Of a stretch of DNA of 64,000 bases, positions 32,884 to 41,500 are shown in pieces; positions within the stretch are counted from its first letter, which is position 1; every line of letters starts with the position of its first letter. The notes beneath the pieces are model-generated. The model did no database searches, was not told the DNA's origin, and worked only from the letters and a program-made list of their open reading frames with translations. Both the position numbers and the translations under genes were made by a program. Source of the stretch: Opitutaceae bacterium. GTDB taxonomy: Bacteria > Verrucomicrobiota > Verrucomicrobiia > Opitutales > Opitutaceae. The stretch spans positions 124,001 to 188,000 of the forward strand of contig JACKPU010000004.1 in the NCBI GenBank assembly GCA_024233285.1, given 5' to 3'.

Positions 32884-34533
32884 TTACTGGGATGGAGATT
32901 GATGGAGAGGGGCCGACCCGCCGCTGGTGAAACGGCCGCTGCTGGCGCCCGTGGAATCACGGCTGATCCAGAAGGAGAAGAGGCTGCCCTGACGGAGTTG
33001 AAAACGAAGACGGACGGGTTGGCCCGCCAGGCTTTCGAGATTGTCGGTGCCATTCCAATGCACGCGTTGCTTGGTGCCGTCGGCGGTGAGGGGGGTGCAG
33101 TTGGCGAAGGAGTAGGGGGCGATCACCCGCCCTTGGGGATCGAGCACTTCGACCCGCAGCTCGCCTGCGGCGACATCGGCATTCACGAAGAGGTGGGCCC
33201 CGGTGAAAGCCACCTGCCGGGTGATGAGGATGCCGGGGGAATCAGCGGCATCCATGGAGGCGAATCCATCGCGACGAAGCATGGCCACCCCGGTGGCCCC
33301 TTCACTGCGACCGGCAGCGGAGGACCATTGCCGCCCGCTGTAGTAAAAATACAATTGGTCACCGACGATGATGGCGCCACCGCTCGCGGATTGCACGTTA
33401 CCCCAGTTCCAGGCTCCGTCGGTCTCATTGACCCCGATGAAGGGGCGTCGGTCGGGCCGGTCCCAATGGAGGCCATCCCGACTGAAGGCGGTGAAAATCT
33501 CGTTGCGCTTATGGATGTTGAGACGCTTGGCGTCATCATTTTCCGGCCCGCGGAGGACGGTAAACAGGCCGACCATCAGGCTTTCGTAGGGGAAGGCGTC
33601 GAGGTTGTAGAGCTGGGGGACGTAATCAGGGAACCGCGGGTGACTGGGGTCGAGACGATCGGAACGGACCCAAGGGTGGCGCTCCAACCGGGACAGGCCG
33701 GCGGCGAGGTCGTCGGTTTCGAAATGGTGGCGGACCCTGACGAGGTGAAAATCGGGGTCGCGCCGAATGCTGTTGCGCAGGCTGAGCACCCAAACACCGC
33801 GAAAAGGATCGAAATAGAGGCTGTTGCGGTCTCCCAGCCAGTCGATGGCGCCGGAGGTGGCCGCAACGGGGCCCCAATGAATGCCGTCGGCGGAATAGCG
33901 CAGGCTCAAGGCCCAGCGTTTTTCCTCCGGGTCATCCGTCGGGCGGAGGGTGGAAACCATGATGAAGCGCCGGGCGGGATCGGTGGCGCGGGGATCGATG
34001 ACAACATCGTTGGCATCGCGGCGCACGGTCTCCACAATGTTGGTGCCGGGAACGACATCGAGGAGGGGTTTCACCCAGTGAATGCCGTCGTCCGATTCTG
34101 CATAGCAGGTCACGTAGCCCCCCTCGGGCTTGGCGGAAATCAGGTCGGCGGGGGCTCTTGCCAGATACCACATCTTGTATTTTCCCGCCTGTTCGTCGTA
34201 GAGCACGCCGTCGCTGAAGGGCATGGCGTAGGCGTCGAGGGCACCGGCGCTCTCCCACGTTTGATCGGGCCGGAGGATCGGATTGTCGGAATGGGGCACC
34301 GGACGATGAAACGTCCGGCTGAGGTTGGTCTGGGCGACGAGGTAGTCGTCAACGAAAAGCTGCCGGCCGGTGTTGATGTCGATGACGGCAGGCGGGGCGA
34401 GGAGGTAGGGAACTGCCTGTGGATCGCGGCTGTAGGGAGGTTGGTCAGGCGTGGCATGACTCAGAGCAACTGTCACCAGCAGCAATCCTCCAAGTGTCAT
34501 GATCTGCGATAAAGATATTGGGGTGTGGCGCAT
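32884..34533 (-). CDS. Exported beta-propeller hydrolase-like protein
   Basis: 549 residues with an N-terminal signal peptide (IMTLGGLLLVTVALSHA). Propeller blades show VPHSDNPILRPDQTWESAG, GKYKMWYLAR, YAESDDGIHWVKPLLD, RYSADGIHWGPVAA and AFSRDGLHWDRPDRRP, the GH32/43-like pattern shared with the proteins ending at 4181 and starting at 57118. The C-terminal segment LRVEVLDPQGRVIAPYSF is the same beta-sandwich as in those paralogues. It is the gene just after the TonB receptor, separated by a strong hairpin, as expected for a surface or periplasmic glycan-processing enzyme. Activity untested. Confidence 0.75.
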   Translation of the reverse strand: MRHTPISLSQIMTLGGLLLVTVALSHATPDQPPYSRDPQAVPYLLAPPAVIDINTGRQLFVDDYLVAQTNLSRTFHRPVPHSDNPILRPDQTWESAGALDAYAMPFSDGVLYDEQAGKYKMWYLARAPADLISAKPEGGYVTCYAESDDGIHWVKPLLDVVPGTNIVETVRRDANDVVIDPRATDPARRFIMVSTLRPTDDPEEKRWALSLRYSADGIHWGPVAATSGAIDWLGDRNSLYFDPFRGVWVLSLRNSIRRDPDFHLVRVRHHFETDDLAAGLSRLERHPWVRSDRLDPSHPRFPDYVPQLYNLDAFPYESLMVGLFTVLRGPENDDAKRLNIHKRNEIFTAFSRDGLHWDRPDRRPFIGVNETDGAWNWGNVQSASGGAIIVGDQLYFYYSGRQWSSAAGRSEGATGVAMLRRDGFASMDAADSPGILITRQVAFTGAHLFVNADVAAGELRVEVLDPQGRVIAPYSFANCTPLTADGTKQRVHWNGTDNLESLAGQPVRLRFQLRQGSLFSFWISRDSTGASSGRFTSGGSAPLHQSPSQ

Positions 34534-34567
34534 AAGTGACGGGGATGACCGGTGGAATATAACAATC

Positions 34568-34627
34568 GCAGTCCTGCCCTTGTGGGCAGGACTGCAATAT
34601 TGAAAAGGACCGGTGTATGACCGGTCC
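34568..34627 (-). terminator. Double hairpin terminator after the TonB receptor gene
   Basis: Two perfect stem-loops lie in the 107-base gap. GCAGTCCTGCCC (34568-34579) pairs with GGGCAGGACTGC (34584-34595) across a four-base loop. GGACCGGT (34607-34614) pairs with ACCGGTCC (34620-34627) across five bases. A T-rich run (GATTGTTATATT on the minus strand) follows the first. It would end or attenuate transcription of the receptor so that the downstream enzyme genes are expressed at a lower level. Confidence 0.75.
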
Positions 34628-34640
34628 CAATGGGGGTTGC

Positions 34641-36782
34641 TCAGAAGTTATATCGGAAACTGAGGCGCCATGTGCGGCCCAAGCTCATGTTCATTACCCC
34701 GGCTCCGTCGCCACCTTCGGCGAACTTCTTGTCCGAGAGATTATCAACGCTCAGTTTGACCTCATATTTTTCCTGTTGGTAAGAGACAAACGCCGTGGAG
34801 GTCGTGTAGGCTGGCTGGGTGAAAGCAACCAGCTGCCCGGAGGCGCTGCCCAGGGTGAATGCACCGCTATGATACAGGCCGGCGCCGAATTTCAGGCCGT
34901 TTGCAGACCCTTCGGATATTCTTTGCGTGAGGAAGAAACTCCACATCTCATTGGTGACGCCGCTGGGGATATTGCCCGAGCTGTCAACCGAGTCCCCGTC
35001 ATAGTAAGTGAGAATGGCCTGTGCCCGTCCCAAGGGGTTTTTGAAGCCCATGCCGATATCGGCTTCCCATCCCTGGTTGTTTACTTCGCCGCGTTGATCG
35101 GTGCCTCGTGAACCATCCGGCTGGATATAGCGAAACCGATCATTGGTCTTGTTGAGATCAAATACGGTGATGCCGCCGAAGAGCAGGCCGTCCGATGTTT
35201 CCGCTTTGATTCCCACTTCATTGTTGGAGGTGATTGAAGGATCCAGAATCTGGCCATCCCTGGGGCCGCCTTCAAAGGTGCTGTTGTAGAATGAAACGGT
35301 TTCCGAGTAATTGTAGTAGAGGCTGACCCAATTGGCGGGTTTGAAGATGGCCCCGTAGCGCTTGACGTAGGCGTGATCGATTTGATCGGTCAGGGATCCG
35401 TTGAAGTTGTTTTTGCGATAGGTGTTGACCCCCTGCCACGCGACACCGGCGATCAAGATTATCTTGTCCTGCATCAAGTTGGCCTGCTCCTGGACATACC
35501 ATGTGGCTTCGGTGGAGCGTTGCGCACTGTTATTGGTGGCGCCGCCTGGCTGAGCGACCCCGTTTTGGAAGCCAGGCCGGCCGGGCACGGTTCCGTAAAC
35601 GGGATTATATACGTTAATGGGAGTGATGGGAACGTTGTCGTAATGGGTCTTGGTGCGCTGATATTTCAAAGCGCCGCCGACAGTCAGCTTATGGGCAATC
35701 GATCCGGTTTGGAATGACTTGACGCTATCGATTTCCAAGTTGGCCGCCCGTTCCCTGCCGGCGTAATTTTGAAAATAACGCGCCATGTCGCCGTTGGCGT
35801 CAGGGACACGGGACGCAAAGATTTGATGGAAGTTAAAATTCTGCTCGCTGCCATTGACATGCACGCGCACTTGGAAGGTCGAACTAAGTTCGGTGATGAG
35901 CTGAGCCGAGACGAACTGGGTATAGCGCGGAGCGTCCACCCAAGATTCCTGCGGGGAAAAGGAGGGGGAGATATCGAGAAACTGACCATTCATGCCGATG
36001 GATTCCGTCGAGACGATCTGGTCCAAGAAATAGTAATCGTAGTAGAAGCTGAGGATCGACCGGTCGGAGATTTTCCAATCCAAGGCCGTGCTGATAAACT
36101 GGTCCTTGAAGTAGTCGAAATCGCGACGGCCATCGGCATCGGTAGCGGCGACGGTCACCCGGTAGGAGAGACCGGTGTCGCCGATGGGCCCGGAACTCCC
36201 CGCTTCGGCTCGCATGGCATTGAAGCTGCCGTAGGTTCCCTTCACATAGTGGGCGCTCTTGTCGGAGGCGGTTTTTGAGATGTAGTTGACCACACCGCCA
36301 GATCCGGCGCCGATACCAAAAAGAAGCGCCGCCGGCCCCTTGATGATTTCGATGCGATCGATGTCGTATAGCGGGATATTCATGTTGCCGCGGAACTTTA
36401 CTCCATTGCGAAGGAATGAATTACCGCCGACCCGGAATCCGCGGATGTAGGTATCCCCGGAGGTGGCTTCTCTTTTGTTTATGCCGCTGACGGCGTATTT
36501 AAAGGAATCGACCCCATTGTCCAAATTGAGATCGCTCAAGAATTCGCTGTTCACGATTTGGATGCTTTGAGGAATGTTGACCAATCTCTCGGAGGTGCGA
36601 GTGCCCATCATTGTATTCTTGGAGAAGTAGCCATCGTCTCCCTCGGTGGAGATGACGAAGGCGGGCAGTTCGACGAGTTCTTCATCTGTTGTGGCAGAGG
36701 AATTGGAGGTTTGGGGAAATACCGAAGGGATCGGTATGAATAACAAGACGGTCAATAACCTGGCGTGCTTCGAAGATAGCAT
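34641..36782 (-). CDS. TonB-dependent outer-membrane receptor
   Basis: 713 residues. A signal peptide (LLTVLLFIPIPSVFPQ) is followed by an acidic linker, then the plug domain (RLVNIPQSIQIVNSEFLSDL, GDTYIRGFRVGGNSFLRNGV, DRIEIIKGPAALLFGIGAGS, GGVVNYISK) and a 22-strand-type barrel ending in the outer-membrane C-terminal Phe (LSFRYNF). The plug resembles siderophore-receptor-type proteins, but in Verrucomicrobiota such receptors also take up glycans. Two LacI-type operators lie upstream. It is the likely entry point for the substrate of the whole regulon; the ligand is not known. Confidence 0.9.
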   Translation of the reverse strand: MLSSKHARLLTVLLFIPIPSVFPQTSNSSATTDEELVELPAFVISTEGDDGYFSKNTMMGTRTSERLVNIPQSIQIVNSEFLSDLNLDNGVDSFKYAVSGINKREATSGDTYIRGFRVGGNSFLRNGVKFRGNMNIPLYDIDRIEIIKGPAALLFGIGAGSGGVVNYISKTASDKSAHYVKGTYGSFNAMRAEAGSSGPIGDTGLSYRVTVAATDADGRRDFDYFKDQFISTALDWKISDRSILSFYYDYYFLDQIVSTESIGMNGQFLDISPSFSPQESWVDAPRYTQFVSAQLITELSSTFQVRVHVNGSEQNFNFHQIFASRVPDANGDMARYFQNYAGRERAANLEIDSVKSFQTGSIAHKLTVGGALKYQRTKTHYDNVPITPINVYNPVYGTVPGRPGFQNGVAQPGGATNNSAQRSTEATWYVQEQANLMQDKIILIAGVAWQGVNTYRKNNFNGSLTDQIDHAYVKRYGAIFKPANWVSLYYNYSETVSFYNSTFEGGPRDGQILDPSITSNNEVGIKAETSDGLLFGGITVFDLNKTNDRFRYIQPDGSRGTDQRGEVNNQGWEADIGMGFKNPLGRAQAILTYYDGDSVDSSGNIPSGVTNEMWSFFLTQRISEGSANGLKFGAGLYHSGAFTLGSASGQLVAFTQPAYTTSTAFVSYQQEKYEVKLSVDNLSDKKFAEGGDGAGVMNMSLGRTWRLSFRYNF

Positions 36783-36871
36783 GATGGATGTGTCTAAGTT
36801 TTGGTGGTTGGTAGGGGTCGAAAGCTAACCGGCATAGATGGGCTACACTGGAAAGTTCACCAGATAGGATA

Positions 36872-36887
36872 GCTAAAACGTTTTTAC
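36872..36887 (-). promoter_or_regulatory. LacI-type operator, receptor-proximal
   Basis: GCTAAAACGTTTTTAC contains the perfect palindrome AAAACGTTTT (36875-36884) with a central CG, typical of LacI-family operators. It lies about 90 bases upstream of the TonB receptor start. Together with the copy 363 bases further upstream it could support repression looping. Confidence 0.7.
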
Positions 36888-36983
36888 TTCAAGGCAAAAT
36901 AATACCCTGACTTCAACTTTTCCTGTCTCTTGGTCGCCCATTTTTTTTCGTAAAATCACTAAATAATTATAGGACAGTAAGAT

Positions 36984-37154
36984 ATGTATTTAAGCAGGTC
37001 CTGCTTAATTGACGGGAAAGTAGATGTCCCCGATGCGGATCAACCTCGAAGAGTGCTTCTTGGAAACCAAGACATTGACGCTGCCTTAGCAATCGATGCG
37101 TGCATCCCCGAGAGCCTGAAAGCTATTATTGTGATCGAAAAGACCGGTAAATAA
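36984..37154 (+). other. 56-codon open frame in the receptor control region, doubtful
   Basis: An ATG-started frame reads through DGKVDVPDADQPRRVLLGNQ and SLKAIIVIEKTGK to a TAA. Its amphipathic composition resembles real coding sequence more than the AT-rich surroundings do, so it may be the tail of a decayed gene. I recognise no family. It starts six bases before, and overlaps, a perfect palindrome, has no obvious ribosome-binding site and lies between two operators. Translation is doubtful. Confidence 0.2.
36990..37008. promoter_or_regulatory. 19-base perfect palindrome, candidate operator of a second regulator
   Basis: TTAAGCAGG-T-CCTGCTTAA is a perfect inverted repeat around one central base, located between the two LacI-type operators in the 536-base region upstream of the TonB receptor. 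Its sequence is unlike the LacI-type motif, so it probably binds another dimeric regulator. It is too compact to form a terminator. Apart from these sites and the doubtful small frame the region holds no gene. Confidence 0.55.
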
Positions 37155-37234
37155 TTTCTTAAAAATATATAAACAAGTGAAATACGTAATATCTATTCAG
37201 TTGCTCGATGACTCGGGTCCCATATGAAAATAAG

Positions 37235-37249
37235 GCTAAAACGATACAA
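37235..37249. promoter_or_regulatory. LacI-type operator, distal to the receptor gene
   Basis: GCTAAAACGATACAA shares GCTAAAACG with the other sites, but its right half is degenerate. It lies 70 bases beyond the 3' end of the lacI-like gene and about 450 bases upstream of the TonB receptor, a position suited to an auxiliary operator. Confidence 0.5.
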
Positions 37250-37318
37250 CTCAATGACCTGCCTCATCCGAACGCAGGCTTCCCTGTTTGATGCGCAAAT
37301 GACGGCAGTGTATGCCAG

Positions 37319-38380
37319 CTATTCCTTGGCGGGATCGCTGGACTCCCTCAGGATAGGTTGCACCGGGATCTCCACCAAGATGGGTGACGTTCGGGCGTTT
37401 TCTATCTGGCGAAGAAGCAGCCGGCTTGTTTCGCGGCCCAGTTCGTTGCGGTGCACCCCGACGACGGACAGGGGAGGGTCAAAGAAGGGAGAGATATCGG
37501 AGTCGCCGACCCCGAAAACCGAGATGTCGTGCGGGATGGAAAGCCCCTTCTTTCTGATGGCGTGGTAGGCGCCGAGGGCCATGCCGTCAGTGACGGCATA
37601 GAGCCCGTCGATGGGCTGGCCCTGATCGAGAAATTTGATCATGGCATCGTAGGCCGCCGCTTCGGACAATTGTTCGGCGATGATCTCGTGGGGAAAACTT
37701 CCAAGCTGGCTTGAAATGGCCTGCATGAAACGATCCACCCGACAGCGTGTGTTTTGTGTCAGGGGAGAACCATGGAGCACGGCGAGGTTGCGGCGGCGGT
37801 GTTTCATCAGCAGATTTCCCACGATACCGCCGGCACCGGGATCCTCGATGACGCATGAATACCTGGGGATTGAACGGTTGACCAAGACCACGGGGAAGGG
37901 CAAGTGGGCTCGGTTCAGATACTGATCGTCCTCCGCAGTCGTATTGGCAATGACGGCGGCGTTGAAATGCTCCCCGGTGGCCAACCCGGGCATATCCTTG
38001 AGTTTTCCGGCCTGAAAGAGCTCAACCATGACGGAGAACGACATGCCGGAAAGGCTGTGTTCCTTTTCACCAGCGGACTTTTTTAATGCGAGCACCAGAT
38101 CATTGACCAAGGCGAGGGGAGTTTCGAAACTGGTAATGAACGCCAGAACGATATTTTGCTTTTTGGGGCCGCTGGTCCGGAGACGACGGGCATTGATATC
38201 CGGCAAATAGCCCAGCTCCTGAATGGCTTTTCGTATTTTCTGCGCCGTTTGGCTGGAAATGCGACGTTCGACGTGGCGGTTGGTCAATACCGAGGAGACT
38301 GCCCCAATGGAGACCCCGGCGTAATCGGCGATGTTTTTAACGGTGACGCGTCCGCCAGTCTTTTTTTGAGCTTTTGCCAT
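37319..38380 (-). CDS. LacI-family transcriptional regulator
   Basis: 353 residues. The N-terminal helix-turn-helix TVKNIADYAGVSIGAVSSVL (13-32) and hinge LGYLPDINARRLRTSG (about 55-70) precede a periplasmic-binding-protein-like sugar-sensing domain with DGLYAVTDGMALGAYHAIRK and ISVFGVGDSDISPFFDPPLS. It faces the first dapA-like gene across a 311-base gap that contains one copy of the GCTAAAACGTTTTA-like motif. It is the obvious candidate to bind all copies of that motif in the window and to respond to a pathway intermediate. Sequence alone does not tell whether it represses or activates. Confidence 0.93.
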   Translation of the reverse strand: MAKAQKKTGGRVTVKNIADYAGVSIGAVSSVLTNRHVERRISSQTAQKIRKAIQELGYLPDINARRLRTSGPKKQNIVLAFITSFETPLALVNDLVLALKKSAGEKEHSLSGMSFSVMVELFQAGKLKDMPGLATGEHFNAAVIANTTAEDDQYLNRAHLPFPVVLVNRSIPRYSCVIEDPGAGGIVGNLLMKHRRRNLAVLHGSPLTQNTRCRVDRFMQAISSQLGSFPHEIIAEQLSEAAAYDAMIKFLDQGQPIDGLYAVTDGMALGAYHAIRKKGLSIPHDISVFGVGDSDISPFFDPPLSVVGVHRNELGRETSRLLLRQIENARTSPILVEIPVQPILRESSDPAKE

Positions 38381-38611
38381 CAGTAAGTTCTTTGGTTGGG
38401 AAAAGAAAGGGGTCGGAGGTGGAGAAGTCTAGAATAAGCGCGTTTCACGGATATTGGGGACAGGGGGGGGGCAGAGGCCGAGAGGCGTTGCTTTTGATAC
38501 TGAAGCAGGCGCACCTCAAGGGAGGATTTGCGGTGGATGGCGGGCACGGAGGGATGTTTCCGCTGACCCGACAATAGGGGAAGTTGGCGTGGGGAATTGA
38601 TAATTACGGGG

Positions 38612-38650
38612 TTGACGTAATGGTATTGCTACTAATTAAAACGATTTAGC
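38612..38650 (+). promoter_or_regulatory. Promoter and LacI-type operator of the dapA-like operon
   Basis: TTGACG at 38612-38617 is a good -35 hexamer; 17 bases later comes ATTAAA as a weak -10. The operator TTAAAACGATTTAGC (38636-38650; GCTAAATCGTTTTAA on the other strand) overlaps the presumed -10, a placement that fits repression. The rest of the 311-base gap between the lacI-like and dapA-like genes shows nothing else that I can support. Confidence 0.6.
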
Positions 38651-38691
38651 AAGTGTCCATCTTAAATTTCCAACGATAGATTATTCCCTCC

Positions 38692-39618
38692 ATGTCGTGC
38701 CGCATTCCGCTTAAAGGTATTTTTTCAGCACAATGGCTTCCTGTTGATGAACAAGGAGTTTTGAATGTCCCCAGCCTGCGTGCGATCATTGGAATGCAAC
38801 GTGAAGCAGGTATTCACGGTATTCTTACCTTGGGAAGCACGGGGTATTTCCCTTTGTTCAGCCTGGATGAACGAAAGGAGCTCATGGAGCAAACGGTTGA
38901 GTTGGGAGGGGGCTTGCCGGTAATCGCGAATATCAGCGATATTGACGAACGGAATGTCATCGCCCTTGGGCGGCATGCAAAAAAAGCCGGGCTTCAGATG
39001 GTCGCGGTCATGGCGCCGATGTTTTATCCCCTGTCGCAGGCCGATCTGCTGGCCTATTTCCTGCATGTTGTCGAGGAAGTGGAGCTGCCTTTGCTCCTCT
39101 ATAATTTTCCGGAGCGTTCGGGAATCAAAATTGAAATCAACACCATTGAGCGGTTTGCCCAACGCGCTCCCCTGGCGGGCGTCAAGCAAAGTGGAGCGGA
39201 CTTTTTGTATCATCACGATTTGGTGAAGCTGGGTGAGCGGTGGGATTTTGCCGTGCTTACGGGTGAGGATACCCAGTTGAAGGCGGTGGCCGAACTCGGT
39301 GGGCAGGGCTGTATCGGAGGACTGTCCAATATTGTTCCGGAATTGCTGGTGCGGGCCTACGGTCAGTATTGGCTGGGAGAATCGCTTGAGGTGGGTGAAG
39401 TCTCTCCCACGGAGAGGTTGTCCGAAGTGGGCGCGATGTTCAATCGGTTGGAATTTCCGCTTAACGTCGCGGCCGGAATTGAAGCGCGTGGTTTCGATCC
39501 CGGATCGTGGCGCCGCACCGTGTCTCCCGTCTCAAAGACTTTGTATCGTGAATTGGTTGACGACCTTCGTGACAAATTCACCGCGTGGAAACTGCCGATG
39601 GGGGATAAAGCATCATGA
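38692..39618 (+). CDS. DapA/NanA-family aldolase or synthase
   Basis: 308-residue class I aldolase of the dihydrodipicolinate synthase family. Pyruvate-binding GSTGYFPL is at 48-55, the catalytic Tyr is Y137 in YNFPERSG, and the Schiff-base Lys is K165 in GVKQSG. The family cleaves 2-keto-3-deoxy sugar acids or sialic acid to pyruvate plus an aldehyde, or condenses pyruvate with semialdehydes. It is the first gene of a LacI-operator-controlled plus-strand run and probably supplies pyruvate from the dehydratase product. Its start is preceded by the operator-overlapped promoter. Confidence 0.9.
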   Translation: MSCRIPLKGIFSAQWLPVDEQGVLNVPSLRAIIGMQREAGIHGILTLGSTGYFPLFSLDERKELMEQTVELGGGLPVIANISDIDERNVIALGRHAKKAGLQMVAVMAPMFYPLSQADLLAYFLHVVEEVELPLLLYNFPERSGIKIEINTIERFAQRAPLAGVKQSGADFLYHHDLVKLGERWDFAVLTGEDTQLKAVAELGGQGCIGGLSNIVPELLVRAYGQYWLGESLEVGEVSPTERLSEVGAMFNRLEFPLNVAAGIEARGFDPGSWRRTVSPVSKTLYRELVDDLRDKFTAWKLPMGDKAS

Positions 39619-41495
39619 AAAACCGATTGACCATGCCGCGCTGGAATTGGCAGCGCGTTTCGCAATTGATTCGTCTTGGATTCGCCACCCCGGCGGATAA
39701 ACCGGCCCCGATTGCGGGTCAGGACGGAGCGGAGCCGGTCCCTCCGTATGTTCCGGGGATCTTGGCCGGTCCTTGCCCCTGTCGAAAAGGCCTGTTTGTG
39801 AGGATGTTCCTGCTGGGCGGAGGCCTCTTCGTCGCCGGTATCGGCTATGGCCACGAGGGGACGTTTCACTTGGCCGGGGAGCATGACCATGAACAGGCGG
39901 CCGCCTTTCCGGACTCGGAGCAATTTGCACGGGTGAAACTCCGTTTCACGGCGCCTTCAGACCGTGATGTGAACTATGCCTTGGTGCGGGTGACACCCGC
40001 AGGGGACCGCACCGCGGCCCTCGCTTTCGAGAATCTGGTTTCGCGCGCCGCCGGTTGGTATTCCCTGCAAAATGGTGCGGTGCTGCGGCTGCCCCGGGAA
40101 AAACTCACCATTGAGGCCGTCCATGGCCTTGCGACCAGCGTGACGCGTCAGTCGGTGGATCTGACCGCGATGAGCGGGGCGACCGTAAACCTGCCGTTGC
40201 ATTTTTTTTATGATCCCAAGGCGCGCCACATCATCGGGGGCAATACGCATTTGCACCTGATTGCCAACGCGAAACGGCAGATCGGTTTCCTGATCAAAGA
40301 TCTCGACGATGCGGACCGTTATTTGCAGTGCGTGGGCGGCTCCGACGACCTGGATCTGCTCTATGTATCGCATCTGACCCGACCGGAACGGACCTACATT
40401 TCCAATGACTACTCGATCAGTGCATTGAAGGACCTGTCCAACGGGCGGAGGATTTTTGGCAATGGGATCGAGCACCGTCATGGCAAGAGTCTTTCGCCCA
40501 GCCTGAACGGAACTACGATCGACGGACAAACCGTGGTCATGGCCTACGGTCACGTGCTCCTGCTCAACCTGCTGGAATTCAACATTCCGGAGAGCATCGG
40601 CCCGGGACTGACGGCCGGAGTTGATGCGACGGACGTCACGCCATTACGGACGGGGATCCAGGAGGCGCACCGGCAGGGTGGTGCCGCGGTCTGGTGTCAC
40701 GGCACCCAAGGGATCGAGGGGATCCCCGATTGGGTTTCCGGGGTATTGGATGCTCAGAATATCTACGACGGTGGAAGCTCGGGCACTTTCGAGACGGTGT
40801 TTTACCGTTACCTGAACGCAGGCATCAAAGTGCCTTTTTCGACCGGGACGGATTGGGGCGTGTGGGATTTCTCCCGGGTGTATGTGCCGGTGGAGGGGGA
40901 AGTGACGAGCCGGGCTTTTTTGCAGGCGCTTCGCGAGGGGCGTTCCTACATCACCAACGGCCCGTTCGTCGAGTTTACCGTCGACGAGGCCGGGATTGGC
41001 GACACGGTGGCATTGCCGGAAGGCGGGATGGTGCATCTCAAGGGCCGCGCATTGGGGCGGACGGATTTTCTGCACATGCAGGTGGTGCAAAATGGAACGG
41101 TCATCCATGAGGTCGCGACCACACGGGTGGGGGACCATTTTGAAGCGTCCGTTGATTTACGGGTAAAGGTGGAACATTCCGGATGGCTGGCCCTGAGAAT
41201 CCTGCCGGCGCAGCCTTATTCACTGTATGATCCGGTGGAGCCCGGACCGGGGATCAATATTTTCCATCGGGCGCTGTTTGCGCATACGAGCCCGATTTAT
41301 CAATCAGTCGCCGGACAGCCGATCTTTGATCGTGATGCGGTGGAGAGCTTGCTGCGGGAGACCCGGCTGGCCCGCAAGACGGTGGACCAACTTGGCGTGT
41401 TTGCCAACGATCGGGAACGGGAGCGCGCCGTTCGGCTGTATCGGGAGGCCGAAACCGCGCTGGAAAAAATAATCCGGAACAAAGGCTCCGACTGA
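39615..41495 (+). CDS. CehA/McbA family metallohydrolase
   Basis: 626 residues, start overlapping the previous stop as ATGA. The first ~60 residues are polar and proline-rich, followed by a hydrophobic segment (RMFLLGGGLFVAGIGYG); an alternative GTG/ATG about 180-190 bases downstream would make that segment a normal signal peptide. PHP-type metal ligands are IGGNTHLHL near 206, AVWCHGTQG near 358 and STGTDWGVWDF near 414, and EGRSYITNGPFVEF is the family's conserved strand after the barrel. Known relatives hydrolyse esters or carbamates. A second, EF-hand-containing member ends this same gene run. Confidence 0.85.
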   Translation: MKNRLTMPRWNWQRVSQLIRLGFATPADKPAPIAGQDGAEPVPPYVPGILAGPCPCRKGLFVRMFLLGGGLFVAGIGYGHEGTFHLAGEHDHEQAAAFPDSEQFARVKLRFTAPSDRDVNYALVRVTPAGDRTAALAFENLVSRAAGWYSLQNGAVLRLPREKLTIEAVHGLATSVTRQSVDLTAMSGATVNLPLHFFYDPKARHIIGGNTHLHLIANAKRQIGFLIKDLDDADRYLQCVGGSDDLDLLYVSHLTRPERTYISNDYSISALKDLSNGRRIFGNGIEHRHGKSLSPSLNGTTIDGQTVVMAYGHVLLLNLLEFNIPESIGPGLTAGVDATDVTPLRTGIQEAHRQGGAAVWCHGTQGIEGIPDWVSGVLDAQNIYDGGSSGTFETVFYRYLNAGIKVPFSTGTDWGVWDFSRVYVPVEGEVTSRAFLQALREGRSYITNGPFVEFTVDEAGIGDTVALPEGGMVHLKGRALGRTDFLHMQVVQNGTVIHEVATTRVGDHFEASVDLRVKVEHSGWLALRILPAQPYSLYDPVEPGPGINIFHRALFAHTSPIYQSVAGQPIFDRDAVESLLRETRLARKTVDQLGVFANDRERERAVRLYREAETALEKIIRNKGSD

Positions 41496-41500
41496 GCCGT

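Noticed and set aside
38456..38480. G-rich run in the lacI-dapA gap as a structured element
   Set aside because: A single run of G without the repeated tracts needed for a quadruplex or a pairing partner.
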